Shown here: piece by piece, positions 52,644-62,712 of the stretch
How positions within the stretch are numbered: position 1 is the first letter of the stretch
Layout of the letters: every line of letters begins with the position of its first letter
Assembly (NCBI RefSeq): GCF_003443675.1
Contig: NZ_CP031963.1
Coordinates: 1,635,501 to 1,699,500 of the forward strand
Length of the DNA: 64,000 bases
Source of the DNA: Aquimarina sp. BL5
GTDB taxonomy: Bacteria > Bacteroidota > Bacteroidia > Flavobacteriales > Flavobacteriaceae
Direction: 5' to 3'
Translations under genes and position numbers: made by a program
The notes under the pieces: generated by a model
What the model was told of the DNA's origin: nothing
Databases searched by the model: none
Seen by the model: only the letters and a program-made list of their open reading frames with translations

Positions 52644-54230
52644 ATGAAAAAATCATCTATTAACGTTTTATTTATGGTAGTCTTATCAATGATTACCATT
52701 GCTGCCTGTAATAAAAAAGAAAAAAAGGAATATGTTACGAATTCTCCAAGCAAAGATACCGAAACATTAATTGCGGCACTAACTCCTATAAATTCGAAAC
52801 TCCCGGCAGACGTTTTAAAATCTTGTGTGGTAGATACCACTGATTTTAATTCTTGGTTTAAGGCTAAAAGTGTTTCCAAAAATGGAATTGTAACACCTGC
52901 TAATAGTGTAACATTTAAACATAAAAATAATTGTGATTTTTATAAATGGTCAGAACAAATGTTTCTTTGGATGACATCGCCTAAAAAAGAAGGAGATTAT
53001 AGTAGTGGAACAGTAATAGAGACTCCTGCTTTTTATACTGTTTCACCAATCAACCTTGTAAATGGAACGAAAGAAAGAACTTTAATACCACATGTCTCGG
53101 GTCAAATGATTACTGCAGTTGCAAATACTCAAAAAATTGATACTGAAGAAGGGCAGGCAACTGATGATGTCTTAATAGCACAAAAAAATGATTCTATCCT
53201 ATATTACATTACAATGGTAAATGATGTCTATGCTCAGTTTGTAACTGGCGCTAAAGCTGGAAAACTTTTTGATAATGAATTTCCAACTACTCAAACTACA
53301 TTAGATAGCATTACAGCTTTTGCAAAAAAACAAGGAGTAACGATACAAGATCCAGAAACATTGGCCATAGAAATAAAAACATCTTGGGTAGATGTAACTG
53401 GCTTATCTGATAGTGACTATATCACTATGGATGCCATTGTACCTAATTATATAAAAACAGATACCAAATGGACACCAAACACCAACAACCCAACCAGAAC
53501 GGCCAAACTTGCGCTAGTAGGAATTCATATTGTCGGTAGTACCGCTGGTCATCCGGAAATGGTCTGGGCAACTTTTGAACACGTTAATAATGCGCCTAAT
53601 CTGTCATATACATATTTAGATAATTCTAAACCAACATCTAAAACAAAAACTGTTCCTGCGGATACTGGAAATGATTGGTTATTAAACGACGATAGCGCAA
53701 GCAGTACTTATAATCAATCACATATGAAATACACTGATGGTGATATTGTGGCAAATACAGCAACAAACCCTAATCAAAAAATTACTGCTAGCAACACCAA
53801 AATGACCAAACCTTGGGGAGTTGCAGATGCAGGTGTACCAAATCCAGAAAATGCTTCGGTTGCAGCATCTAACAGTCAAATTATATCAACCAATAATAGT
53901 GTTCTCGGACAGTTAGCAAATGGGGATATGCGCAAAAATTATATTTTTATAGGTGCTACCTGGACTAATGATGGTGCACCTCCTACAGGACAAAGTTATT
54001 CAGTTAAAGATACTTTAACAGCTTCTGGAGTTGCAATAGGAACTAGTCAATTAGCTAATAGTACGATGGAAACATATGCTCAACATGGTTCTGCATATTC
54101 ACAATATGGTAGCTGTTTTTCTTGTCATTCTAAAAATGATGGTTTACTACCTACAGACTTAAGCCACGTATATCAAGAAATTATGGCGGGTATTGTAATA
54201 GAGAAAGCTAAAGCTATCAAAACTCCCTAA
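52644..54230 (+). CDS. Lipoprotein with a C-terminal CxxCH heme-binding-type motif, 528 aa
   Basis: The signal MKKSSINVLFMVVLSMITIAAC ends in a lipobox after a hydrophobic stretch. The large middle part is unrecognised (KWSEQMFLWMTSPKKEG, GIHIVGSTAGHPEMVWATFE). The C-terminus has GSCFSCHS, a c-type heme-binding CxxCH. It is likely a periplasmic cytochrome-like lipoprotein. It follows the sigma/anti-sigma pair and could be under its control; that is inference. Confidence 0.7.
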   Translation: MKKSSINVLFMVVLSMITIAACNKKEKKEYVTNSPSKDTETLIAALTPINSKLPADVLKSCVVDTTDFNSWFKAKSVSKNGIVTPANSVTFKHKNNCDFYKWSEQMFLWMTSPKKEGDYSSGTVIETPAFYTVSPINLVNGTKERTLIPHVSGQMITAVANTQKIDTEEGQATDDVLIAQKNDSILYYITMVNDVYAQFVTGAKAGKLFDNEFPTTQTTLDSITAFAKKQGVTIQDPETLAIEIKTSWVDVTGLSDSDYITMDAIVPNYIKTDTKWTPNTNNPTRTAKLALVGIHIVGSTAGHPEMVWATFEHVNNAPNLSYTYLDNSKPTSKTKTVPADTGNDWLLNDDSASSTYNQSHMKYTDGDIVANTATNPNQKITASNTKMTKPWGVADAGVPNPENASVAASNSQIISTNNSVLGQLANGDMRKNYIFIGATWTNDGAPPTGQSYSVKDTLTASGVAIGTSQLANSTMETYAQHGSAYSQYGSCFSCHSKNDGLLPTDLSHVYQEIMAGIVIEKAKAIKTP

Positions 54231-54260
54231 AGACTACATCAAAGTTTTATATCATAAAAA

Positions 54261-54293
54261 AACCTATCATTTTTCTTATAAGAATGGTAGGTT
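54261..54293. terminator. Bidirectional terminator
   Basis: Arms aacctatcatt and aatggtaggtt (one G-T pair) lie between convergent genes and are flanked by A and T runs. Confidence 0.7.
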
Positions 54294-54294
54294 T

Positions 54295-55296
54295 TTAATC
54301 ATCAAAATCTATATCTCCACCAGTAGGCAGTACGTTTAAAAACTCATCAAAATCCGAAATCTCAGAAAAATCTCCGGATGGTATAGAAATATCTATACTT
54401 GATAATGATCTAAAAGAAAAACCTGAAACATCTGTAGTAATATGAATGTTAAGATCTACTCCTTTTTTCAGAATTTGTAATCCCATATTAAGCCATTTAT
54501 TTTTAGATAGCTTCTCTAAATCTGCTTCCTTCTTAACAGTAGAATCCTTTTTACGTAATATATTTCTTGCCAATTGATCAATGGCTTTTGTTTGTTTTCC
54601 TTTAATGATCGAATCATTGCTAATTTCGGAAAAAGTTGTTTTCACTTCTGATTTTAAAGGAAAATTAATCTCATCTGGAAGGTTTAGAAATACCATATCT
54701 AACAATTCCCGTTTTACCTTTATTTCTTTAGAATCAAATACATCTTGTTTTAGAAAACCGGTATCATCATGATATCTGGTGAAATCACAGCTATACTCTT
54801 TAATTATCGTAGAATCTTTTATTTGTTCTATCAATTTATATTCTGATAATAATTTGAAGGTGCGATCTACAGGAGAAGGAATACCGCTGGGCATTTCTTT
54901 ATTTTCTAATTGTAATTTATAATCTTTGATACTAAGTGTATGTTTATTCTTCGTATTACTTAATTTATCCGCATAATACATAACAACACTATCCTTTTTC
55001 AAATCTATAATAATACCAGCATAATTATCTAATACTGCATACACACCTCCCCATCGCTGCTCTCTTTTTATTTTATTTTCTGAAATAAAATATGTGGTAT
55101 GTACTTTGGTTAAAGAACCATAAAGACCTCTGGATTCTGACAACTTAATTTCTCCTTCAAAATAAGGCCTATTATCTTCCTCTTTTTTATCTATCTGTTC
55201 TGAATTTTCTTCTTTTTTATCATTTAAAAAATTGCAAGAAGCAAACATACAGAGTAAAATGATACTACTAAATTTTACAATTGAATATTTGGTCAT
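54295..55296 (-). CDS. Lipoprotein of unknown function, 333 aa
   Basis: The signal ends in the lipobox FASC, then a Glu/Lys linker. The mature protein begins FEGEIKLSESRGLYGSLTKV, then a beta-rich region (YFISENKIKREQRWGGVYAV), which resembles the LolA/DUF4412-like style of small periplasmic domains, and a helical C-terminus ending in Asp. No family is assigned. It is convergent with the CxxCH lipoprotein gene. Confidence 0.6.
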   Translation of the reverse strand: MTKYSIVKFSSIILLCMFASCNFLNDKKEENSEQIDKKEEDNRPYFEGEIKLSESRGLYGSLTKVHTTYFISENKIKREQRWGGVYAVLDNYAGIIIDLKKDSVVMYYADKLSNTKNKHTLSIKDYKLQLENKEMPSGIPSPVDRTFKLLSEYKLIEQIKDSTIIKEYSCDFTRYHDDTGFLKQDVFDSKEIKVKRELLDMVFLNLPDEINFPLKSEVKTTFSEISNDSIIKGKQTKAIDQLARNILRKKDSTVKKEADLEKLSKNKWLNMGLQILKKGVDLNIHITTDVSGFSFRSLSSIDISIPSGDFSEISDFDEFLNVLPTGGDIDFDD

Positions 55297-55560
55297 TCGT
55301 TATATTATCTATTTATTTTTTTTCCTCTTAATCGCTAAAATTCGTTTGTTATTTTAATTTTCTGTGAATAGCTAAAAAAATATTTTCAGATTCATTAATA
55401 TCTAAAGGCAATACGAATCCGTTAGCCTGTCTTTTAGAATTATATTGAAATATCGACACTATCACTTAGATAACACAGTTCATTATAAACACATATACAC
55501 AATTAAGATACAAACGTGTTACAAAAATTAAATCTACGGTTAGTTTTTATATTAAACAAA

Positions 55561-55597
55561 GAAAAGCCTGTTTGTACCTCAACAAACAAGCTTCTCC
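55561..55597 (-). terminator. Terminator of TonB receptor transcript
   Basis: Arms gcctgtttgt (55566-55575) and acaaacaagc (55582-55591) with one mismatch; a T-run lies on the minus-strand 3' side. Nothing else was found in 55297-55671. Confidence 0.55.
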
Positions 55598-55671
55598 ATA
55601 ACAACATCAAAAAACAAAACCGACTAACTCTGTTATTTTTTGTGACACCTTAATTAATTCATAACTAAATA

Positions 55672-57903
55672 CTAAAATCTATAGGTTATTCCTGCCTTTG
55701 CAAAAAACGGTGTACCTGGTGTAAAGTGGATTTCTTCTACGGATTGGGCTTCATTTGCTAACCTTGATTCTGTAGCAAATTGTGTTTCATTCCACTCGGT
55801 ATCGAACAGGTTTTCAATACTTACCGAAAAATCAAAATGCTTCCATCTATAATTTAAGGATATATCAAATACTGTGTATCCTTCTGCTACAATACTATTA
55901 TTTTCCGTTGCTGCTCGATCCCCCAGATATCGATAACGAACTCCTCCAGAAAAATTATGAAAGTTTTCTACACTTATTCCTCCTGCTGCAGTAATTTTTG
56001 GTGCTAAAGGAATATAATCTTCACCATCTGGTTCTTCAATACTTCTGGCATATGTATAAGTTAGGTCAGAATTAAAAAATAGCCAATCATTTACCTGATA
56101 TCTACCACTAAAATCAATTCCTATTCTTCTTGTTTCTCCACTTGGTTCAACTACCCCTTCATCACCTACATACACGAACTCTTGTTCTAATCCCAAGTAC
56201 CAAAGTGTTGTATTCAGAAATATTTTTGAAAAAGGTTTCCAATTTATCCCCGCATCTACTCCATATGACTTAGGTAAAATCTGTTCTCCTTTTTGTGCAA
56301 CAACTACACGAGTATCATTCCCATGAAATCCAATTCCTGATTTCGCAAAAAGATTCAAGTTATCAGTTGCATCGTATGAAATTCGTAATTTAGGTGTAAT
56401 GATTGATTTAGTTTCAGATTGTATATCAAATGGCACTAGCAGCGCGTCCTCATAGGTATACTTAAAATAATCCAAACGGACTACAGGTGTTACTTTTAGT
56501 TTCCCAAAGTCTAATGTAACATCTGCAAAAGCATATGCATTTGTCTCATTCACCGTTCCTAGGCTTACATTTTCCCGTGTTTCATTTCGATTCGCTGTTC
56601 TAGATAACTCATTATCTTTAACAGCATCATTTCGTAGACCTATTCCGCCATTGAACTCTAATTCTAAATGGTCCCAATATTTTCGAGAACTAAATGTGCT
56701 ATTAAAACCAAATAGGTTTCTATACTCTTTTTGTCTGATCTGATCTCCATTTATAAGATCATTTAAGAAAAAAGTAAAATTAGAATACAGTTCAAAATCA
56801 TAAAGCGTATAAAATACATTCGTTCTAAAAGTTGTGTTGTCAGCTATGAACTTATCATACACTATATTAAAATTAGTTCTTGATGTATTTCCACCCTCTG
56901 TATCATCAATAGCCCCAAAACGTGAAATTAGACCTTGAGCCACAGCCCTGTTTGGTATTTGTCCAGAAGCATCCCATCTACTGGTAAAATGAGAAGCCGA
57001 AAGGGATATTTTATTATTGTCTTGTAACTGCACGGTATATTTCCCAACTAGATTAATTCTATTAAAATTTTGAGGAGACTCAAAAGGTCCATCACCTTCT
57101 AAATATTCTATCGCTAGCGTAGCGTTCTTTTTATTGGAAGATTCGAGTAAATTAAATAACCCTACTGTTCTTAATGTATTAAAAGCGCCCGCTTCTACTT
57201 TGATTTCATTTTCTGTAAAATTCTCTTTTGTTTCAAAATCTACATATCCAGCCGTATTGAAATTTCCATGATCCGCTGTATAAGAACCTTTATCAAAACG
57301 TATTTTATCAATAGTCTCTGGAATAATAAAATGCAAATCCGCATATCCTTGTCCATGAGCGTGAGATACCATATTCACAGGTATACCATCTACAGAAATA
57401 GACACATCAGTTCCGTGATCAACATCAAATCCTCTAAGAAAAATTTGTTCTGCCTTACCTCCTCCGGCATGTTGACCAATAAACAAACCAGGTACTTTTT
57501 GCAATAACTCCTGAGAAGAGTTTACCGGATTTACTTTCATATCTATTTTGTTTATCAACTGTAATGGATTAATTTCTTGTTTCAAAACCAATTCATCAAG
57601 CTGAAAAATTTTGTTTTCCAATTGCACTTTTATACCATTCTCTATATCCGATTTTTTAATGACCATTTTTTTAGTTTCAAAACCTAATAAACGTATCGTT
57701 AATGTATCATTCGCCTCTACTTTTTGCAGCATAAACGTTCCATTTTCTAAAGTATGCGTATGACTTTCAGCCTGATTATTATAAACATAAGCTTCAGACA
57801 AAGGGGTATCGAACACATCGACAACTTTTCCTTTTAAGGTTTGATTTTGAGCGTAACCGTACACACTGAATATCAGTGAAATCATTATAAGAATATTTTT
57901 CAT
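55672..57903 (-). CDS. TonB-dependent outer-membrane receptor
   Basis: A signal peptide (MKNILIMISLIFSVYGYAQ) precedes a carboxypeptidase-regulatory-like domain (LKGKVVDVFDTPLSEAYVYN), the plug (NSSQELLQKVPGLFIGQHAG), and a 22-strand barrel ending GTPFFAKAGITYRF with terminal Phe. Length 743 fits. The plug includes FLRGFDVDHGTDVSISVDGI, typical of many siderophore-type receptors. The ligand is unknown. It is the last gene of a four-gene minus-strand run with DUF4331 proteins and a TPR lipoprotein. Confidence 0.92.
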   Translation of the reverse strand: MKNILIMISLIFSVYGYAQNQTLKGKVVDVFDTPLSEAYVYNNQAESHTHTLENGTFMLQKVEANDTLTIRLLGFETKKMVIKKSDIENGIKVQLENKIFQLDELVLKQEINPLQLINKIDMKVNPVNSSQELLQKVPGLFIGQHAGGGKAEQIFLRGFDVDHGTDVSISVDGIPVNMVSHAHGQGYADLHFIIPETIDKIRFDKGSYTADHGNFNTAGYVDFETKENFTENEIKVEAGAFNTLRTVGLFNLLESSNKKNATLAIEYLEGDGPFESPQNFNRINLVGKYTVQLQDNNKISLSASHFTSRWDASGQIPNRAVAQGLISRFGAIDDTEGGNTSRTNFNIVYDKFIADNTTFRTNVFYTLYDFELYSNFTFFLNDLINGDQIRQKEYRNLFGFNSTFSSRKYWDHLELEFNGGIGLRNDAVKDNELSRTANRNETRENVSLGTVNETNAYAFADVTLDFGKLKVTPVVRLDYFKYTYEDALLVPFDIQSETKSIITPKLRISYDATDNLNLFAKSGIGFHGNDTRVVVAQKGEQILPKSYGVDAGINWKPFSKIFLNTTLWYLGLEQEFVYVGDEGVVEPSGETRRIGIDFSGRYQVNDWLFFNSDLTYTYARSIEEPDGEDYIPLAPKITAAGGISVENFHNFSGGVRYRYLGDRAATENNSIVAEGYTVFDISLNYRWKHFDFSVSIENLFDTEWNETQFATESRLANEAQSVEEIHFTPGTPFFAKAGITYRF

Positions 57904-57930
57904 GAGTGTTGTTTAGAGATTGAGGAATGT

Positions 57931-59223
57931 TTACAACCCCTGTATTTTTCTGAAAATTATAGGCCCTAATTCATAACCACTTCCTAATAAATCCTCCTTA
58001 ATCGGAGCAATAGCATCTTTCATATCATTAGCCTTATAAATTTCTGCAATGTGATAATTTGCTTCTGGTTCAAAAGTCTTGCGCAGTATATGCTTTTCGG
58101 CAATTGCCAATGCTTGTTTATGATCTCCTTTTAGATTAAGAATATGCGCTTTAAGATCATATGATTGTGGTGTGGGACGATTCTCTATCTCTTGTTCGGC
58201 TATTTCCAAAGCTTGATCAAAATTTTGATATTCCTCTGCAAGTAGTATGGCTGTATGCGAATTATACATAGATCCATATTGCTCATCTTTAACTGCTTGT
58301 TCATACCTCCGGAGATTTATTTTTTTTGTAATATTTTCTTTTTGAAACTCTGCTATCTCTGCCTTTAAGAGAAAATAATCAGGGCTTTGATTATTTGCTA
58401 TAATCGCATCTAAGATTGTTAATGCCTCAACAGGCTTTTTTTCATAAGAATATATTATCCACGCGATTCCTTTTTTTGCATAGGCGTTAGAAGGGTCTAT
58501 AGCTAAAGCTTTTAGATAATGATTATAGGATTCTTTAATTCTACCTGCATGACCATAATAATCTGCTAAATTGGTATAAGACCATAATAGTAAACCTTCT
58601 TTTTTACTGCTCTCGGCTATTTGTTTAGCTTTTTCCATATTTCTTATGGTGGCATCCAGATTTCCTTTATAATCATTCCATTTTGCCAAACGAATCAAAA
58701 AATTATAATCACTTTGGTCTGCTATTCGTTCTAAGTACTTCTGAGCATTTTCGTATTCTCCCAATTCCATAGAAATATCAAAGAGCACCATTTCTGAAGC
58801 CTTAGTGTTTGTTTTTAAAAGATATGCTCCCTGAGCAGCTTCTTTAGCTTCCCTAAACCTGTGCTGAGAAATATAATTATGAGCAAGAGCCAAAAGGTGT
58901 CCAGATTTTCCAATGGCCGCTATCTGTGCGGATTTGGTCAATACTTTTTCTGCTAATTTTAGATATTTGATATCTCCTGTTGATTGGAAGAGTTCAGTAT
59001 ATGCTGCAGCTGATGGAGCTAATGCTGTAATCTGTAGACTATCTTCTTTTATTTTAGCGTTCCAAAACTGAAGTTTCTTTCTTGCTTCTTTTGCTATTTT
59101 ATTATCTTGTTCCTTAAGATATATTTGGTAATCTTTCGGATTCGTTATCGAAGTTTCTTTTTCTTGACAGGAAATAATGAGTATTCCAGTCATAAGAACT
59201 ATAATTCCTTTTAATACTCTCAT
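57931..59223 (-). CDS. TPR lipoprotein, 430 aa
   Basis: The lipobox signal is MRVLKGIIVLMTGILIISC. At least eight TPR-like helix pairs cover the mature protein (YFLLKAEIAEFQKENITKKI, EEYQNFDQALEIAEQEIENR, HILNLKGDHKQALAIAEKHI). It is an adaptor-like periplasmic lipoprotein. It starts 27 bp upstream of the receptor gene, so they are in one transcript with DUF4331 genes. Confidence 0.85.
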   Translation of the reverse strand: MRVLKGIIVLMTGILIISCQEKETSITNPKDYQIYLKEQDNKIAKEARKKLQFWNAKIKEDSLQITALAPSAAAYTELFQSTGDIKYLKLAEKVLTKSAQIAAIGKSGHLLALAHNYISQHRFREAKEAAQGAYLLKTNTKASEMVLFDISMELGEYENAQKYLERIADQSDYNFLIRLAKWNDYKGNLDATIRNMEKAKQIAESSKKEGLLLWSYTNLADYYGHAGRIKESYNHYLKALAIDPSNAYAKKGIAWIIYSYEKKPVEALTILDAIIANNQSPDYFLLKAEIAEFQKENITKKINLRRYEQAVKDEQYGSMYNSHTAILLAEEYQNFDQALEIAEQEIENRPTPQSYDLKAHILNLKGDHKQALAIAEKHILRKTFEPEANYHIAEIYKANDMKDAIAPIKEDLLGSGYELGPIIFRKIQGL

Positions 59224-59380
59224 GTGTTTGTTTTTTTGAAATTTGTTCTACTTAATAATAAGCTGTCATTCTGAGTCCATCTTTACAATTATATAGGACG
59301 TATAGAGTCATTTGAGGGCTGACTTTTATACTTATAGACAGACTCAGCTAGACAGTAAATTAATTATTCAGTTGGTGTAT

Positions 59381-59995
59381 TTATGAACCGTGAGGCGCTT
59401 CTAAATATGGAAATGTGCTTGATGGTGTTTCACCTGAATTACTTACTCCATCTGTTACTAATATTGGCAAATCTGGAGTACCATCACCATCCAAATCTTG
59501 TCCATTGAAACGATCTCCATTTTGTCCTCCAAATAATAAAATTAAGGAAACATCAATCACATCATCCGTAAGATTTCTTCCTGTTAACACATTAGTCCCA
59601 TCAAAATATGTTGTTGGAGTACCTGGTGCAACTTGTAATACATCTGAAGCTAATACTGTAGTAAGTGTTGTAATATCCAAACCAAGAATATTATTTTCAT
59701 ACGTTGCCCCAAACGCATTGTGCAATCCCGCTAACTGTGTCTCGAATAAGGACTGAAAAGTAGCTCCTTGTTGCGAAGGAATGGTAACGTTAAAGCTATT
59801 TTCTATATCAGGAGTTGCACTAAAAACTGTATTAATTCCTGGGCGCCCCATCTGATCTTCTTGTGAAAATGTTCCTGAAAAATCAATTACTACTGGTGGT
59901 TCAATTACTATTGCATCATCATCACTACTACAACTTACTAATCCTATTACTAATGCTAACGCTACTGGTATATTTTTTAAATTATTTAGTTTCAT
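59381..59995 (-). CDS. DUF4331-type lipoprotein
   Basis: The signal (IPVALALVIGLVSCSS) has a lipobox followed by an Asp stretch. The mature part shows DUF4331-like features: FSQEDQMGRPGINTVFSA and the final TPSSTFPYLEAPHG. It is shorter than many DUF4331 proteins and matches the C-terminal half, while the next gene matches the N-terminal half; together they would cover the family. Function is unknown. Confidence 0.7.
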   Translation of the reverse strand: MKLNNLKNIPVALALVIGLVSCSSDDDAIVIEPPVVIDFSGTFSQEDQMGRPGINTVFSATPDIENSFNVTIPSQQGATFQSLFETQLAGLHNAFGATYENNILGLDITTLTTVLASDVLQVAPGTPTTYFDGTNVLTGRNLTDDVIDVSLILLFGGQNGDRFNGQDLDGDGTPDLPILVTDGVSNSGETPSSTFPYLEAPHGS

Positions 59996-60022
59996 AATAT
60001 CTGTTATTTTTTATTTTTTTGA

Positions 60023-60703
60023 TTATTGTTTTCTTTTTGCTTCTGCCCAAGTGTTAAATACTTCAACACCCGTTCCTGCCGGATGACTGAATGTTCCTCC
60101 TAAAAGTGAATTAGGAACTTCTATAACGATGGATAGGACATTGGTTCCGTCAAAATCATCATTACCAGGATTATTAAATCCTCCAGAAGCCATTCCTCCT
60201 ATGATAGCGTTGAATTGATTAGAATCAAAAAAGAAAGGGTCTTCTCTTAACCCTGCGAAATACGAAATTCCATTTGCTTCTGATGTCATTGCACCAGATC
60301 CTGAACTTATCGCTACCTGACCAAGATATTGGGTATCTTCATCGATTGTACTATTAAGTCCTGTTTGGGAAGGTTGGTATGGACCAAAAAAATACATAAT
60401 ACCATCTCTAGGTATTGCTTGGATCACAAGGTCTTCTACTAAATCACCATCATTGTCGATGTTAATTTCTACTAATACGTTTTCATCAAAAGTAGCTGAA
60501 CTTCCAGGAGCCAATAATCCTTGTACATTAGCTACAAATACAGTATTGTCTGGATTTGCACCTTCAAAAGCGTAAAGATCTGTAATATCTGCAGTGCTTC
60601 CTACCACTGCTGGAGCGTCAATGTGATCTGCTGCCATAAATACAGCTCCTAAGCTAAAAAGCCCCCCTAGGATGAATAAATTTGTTTTTCTAATCTTGTT
60701 CAT
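60023..60703 (-). CDS. DUF4331 family secreted protein
   Basis: The signal peptide (TNLFILGGLFSLGAVFMA) is followed by ADHIDAPAVVGSTADITDLY AFE, the DUF4331 N-terminal signature, then YFAGLREDPFFFDSNQF and NVLSIVIEVPNSLLGG. It is 27 bp from the second DUF4331-type gene and heads the run with the TPR lipoprotein and TonB receptor. The family is periplasmic and has no proven role. Confidence 0.85.
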   Translation of the reverse strand: MNKIRKTNLFILGGLFSLGAVFMAADHIDAPAVVGSTADITDLYAFEGANPDNTVFVANVQGLLAPGSSATFDENVLVEINIDNDGDLVEDLVIQAIPRDGIMYFFGPYQPSQTGLNSTIDEDTQYLGQVAISSGSGAMTSEANGISYFAGLREDPFFFDSNQFNAIIGGMASGGFNNPGNDDFDGTNVLSIVIEVPNSLLGGTFSHPAGTGVEVFNTWAEAKRKQ

Positions 60704-60841
60704 TTTATTTTAATTTTAAATGTTTACGCCAATACATACGAGAAAAAAAAAGCCTCGGTTTTCTGCGTATCGTTAAATATTTGTTAACTAATCAATTACT
60801 TATCTTAATGATCATAAAGTCTCGTTTAGATAAAAAAAAAT

Positions 60842-60849
60842 TAACTTTG
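60842..60849 (+). promoter_or_regulatory. TAnnTTTG promoter box of LETM1-like gene
   Basis: TAACTTTG at 60842-60849 sits 18 bp before the ATG at 60868, in the consensus form for Bacteroidota. Confidence 0.5.
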
Positions 60850-60867
60850 TAGTAAACTAATTAACCA

Positions 60868-62049
60868 ATGAACCCTTCAACTACCGGTTGGATAGATAAA
60901 CTTCTAAGAGATTTTGATGTTAACACTCTTTCTCAGTCTTCTTTGGATATATTATATCTAAGACTTCGGAAAGTAGGTTTTATATATGGTACATCAGTAG
61001 AAATAGTCTTGCCTAATGATTCGGAAATTGTCTATTCTGAAGAGGAGAAAACAAAAATCAATCTTTTTGCAGCCTTAGTAATAACCTATTACGAAACTAT
61101 TGATAATGGTGATCCAAAAGATTGTATAAAAGCCCTTATTGAATTTTATGAATATCTGGATACTAAAAAGTCTTTCTTCTCTTTTATCAATGCATTGACT
61201 ACAAGCAAAAGTGAAAAGCTTGAAAAGATAATGCATACACGTATTCAGACCAATGAATCTATTTTTAAGAAAAACTTTAGCCATTTATTAACGAATGCAT
61301 TATTGTTTATTGATGTATTGGCTTTTGAACATTTCCTGATTCATGATAAGAACCCTATTGAATATGCAGCTACACTAGAAGAAACTTTGACTAATATTGT
61401 TTTTCTTGCTTTGAACTCAAAAATAGAAAAAGATAATTATGATGAATTATTGGTTAAACTATTTGCTTCATCCGTAAGGTACACAAAAGTTAATACAGAT
61501 GAAGATGCCAGTTTTGATCAGATCGACCTAGATGAATATACAGATGATCTAGAGAAAAGATATATTTTAGACCTTACTAGTTTAGCAGTATGGAATGATA
61601 AGGAAATTGATTTTGGAGAACAGGATTTTATTCGCGCACTGGGTGCAGAACTAGGTTTACCTAATCAATCGGTAAAAGAATCTCTGTCTTCTGTACAGTC
61701 ATTTGTAAAAGAACATAAAGAAGATATTTCCTTTTTTAATTATTCTAATCCTGCACATCACTTTTATAAGCAAACCTCTAGAACAGTTAGTGTACTAATT
61801 CTTAGAAATAAGAAAAGATTAATTAAAGAGATTTCCGAAAGTAAAGATTTGATGATTTTATTGGGGCAATCTGCGGTTAGAGATCTATCTAAAGAAGAAA
61901 AGCAAAAAGTAAAACAACAATTACTAGATGTATGTAAAACCATACCTTCTCTAGCTATCTTTATTTTACCAGGCGGAAGTTTATTAATGCCCTTGCTAAT
62001 TAAGTTTATTCCTCAGCTATTACCCTCAGCCTTTAACGAGAATAAATAA
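60868..62049 (+). CDS. LETM1-related biofilm-associated protein
   Basis: The 393-residue protein is mostly helical, without signal peptide, and ends in the LETM1-like block SKEEKQKVKQQLLDVCKTIP SLAIFILPGGSLLMPLLIKF. The middle includes a TerB-like helical region (RYILDLTSLAVWNDKEIDFG EQDF). The name comes from related Bacteroidota proteins; the molecular role is unclear. It is single, after a consensus promoter box, and closed by a good terminator. Confidence 0.85.
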   Translation: MNPSTTGWIDKLLRDFDVNTLSQSSLDILYLRLRKVGFIYGTSVEIVLPNDSEIVYSEEEKTKINLFAALVITYYETIDNGDPKDCIKALIEFYEYLDTKKSFFSFINALTTSKSEKLEKIMHTRIQTNESIFKKNFSHLLTNALLFIDVLAFEHFLIHDKNPIEYAATLEETLTNIVFLALNSKIEKDNYDELLVKLFASSVRYTKVNTDEDASFDQIDLDEYTDDLEKRYILDLTSLAVWNDKEIDFGEQDFIRALGAELGLPNQSVKESLSSVQSFVKEHKEDISFFNYSNPAHHFYKQTSRTVSVLILRNKKRLIKEISESKDLMILLGQSAVRDLSKEEKQKVKQQLLDVCKTIPSLAIFILPGGSLLMPLLIKFIPQLLPSAFNENK

Positions 62050-62050
62050 A

Positions 62051-62078
62051 AAATCCCTAATTTGATCAGGGATTTTTT
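62051..62078. terminator. Bidirectional terminator
   Basis: Arms aaatccct (62051-62058) and agggattt (62068-62075) flank a 9-nt loop between convergent genes, with a T-run on the plus side. Confidence 0.8.
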
Positions 62079-62086
62079 ATTGTTTT

Positions 62087-62710
62087 TTATACTTCTAGTT
62101 TTTGAAGCTCTTCATAATTCTTCTTAAGTTTTCTTGTCAATATACCATATATCAATCTATACAACAGTACTAATAGTCCAAGAAAAATTGCTACTACGAT
62201 CAGGGAAGTAATTATAATCAAATAAGCTGGCACTTCTTGATCTGTCGACTTGCTATTATATGCATCTGTGTAGAATGCCATATACATTATAATAATTAAA
62301 GTGGTCAACGCTAAAAAACCAATATTGATCCAAACATACTGTTTAACCGTTTTTCTGGTATTTAGTATATTTTTCATCAATACGGCAGCTGAATCTGTGG
62401 TTTGGATATTTCTATAATTCAGGTAAAATCGAACCATAAAATACATCAAGATACTATAAGATAATATTGTAGTAAAAATAGAGAAACCTTCTAATCCATG
62501 AACCTCAAGTTCATCATAATGACCACTTAATCGAACAATAACATCAATTGAAGACCACAAAATAAATTCTAAAACACTAATGATAAAAATCCATTTTACC
62601 ATTGAAGATGATTTCTTCAAAATCATCTTATAGATTTCATTATATGATAACTTAGGAAGACCTTCTTCTTGATTCTTCCAGTCTTTTTTTAATAATTCTA
62701 ATTCATCCAT
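62087..62710 (-). CDS. Membrane protein, probable anti-sigma partner
   Basis: The cytosolic N-terminus (MDELELLKKDWKNQEEGLPK) precedes four membrane helices (WIFIISVLEFILWSSIDVIV, IFTTILSYSILMYFMVRFYL, WINIGFLALTTLIIIMYMAF, LIVVAIFLGLLVLLYRLIYG). It starts 2 bp after the ECF sigma gene, a position normally held by the anti-sigma factor. No anti-sigma domain is recognised, so the role rests on position. Confidence 0.65.
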   Translation of the reverse strand: MDELELLKKDWKNQEEGLPKLSYNEIYKMILKKSSSMVKWIFIISVLEFILWSSIDVIVRLSGHYDELEVHGLEGFSIFTTILSYSILMYFMVRFYLNYRNIQTTDSAAVLMKNILNTRKTVKQYVWINIGFLALTTLIIIMYMAFYTDAYNSKSTDQEVPAYLIIITSLIVVAIFLGLLVLLYRLIYGILTRKLKKNYEELQKLEV

Positions 62711-62712
62711 AA

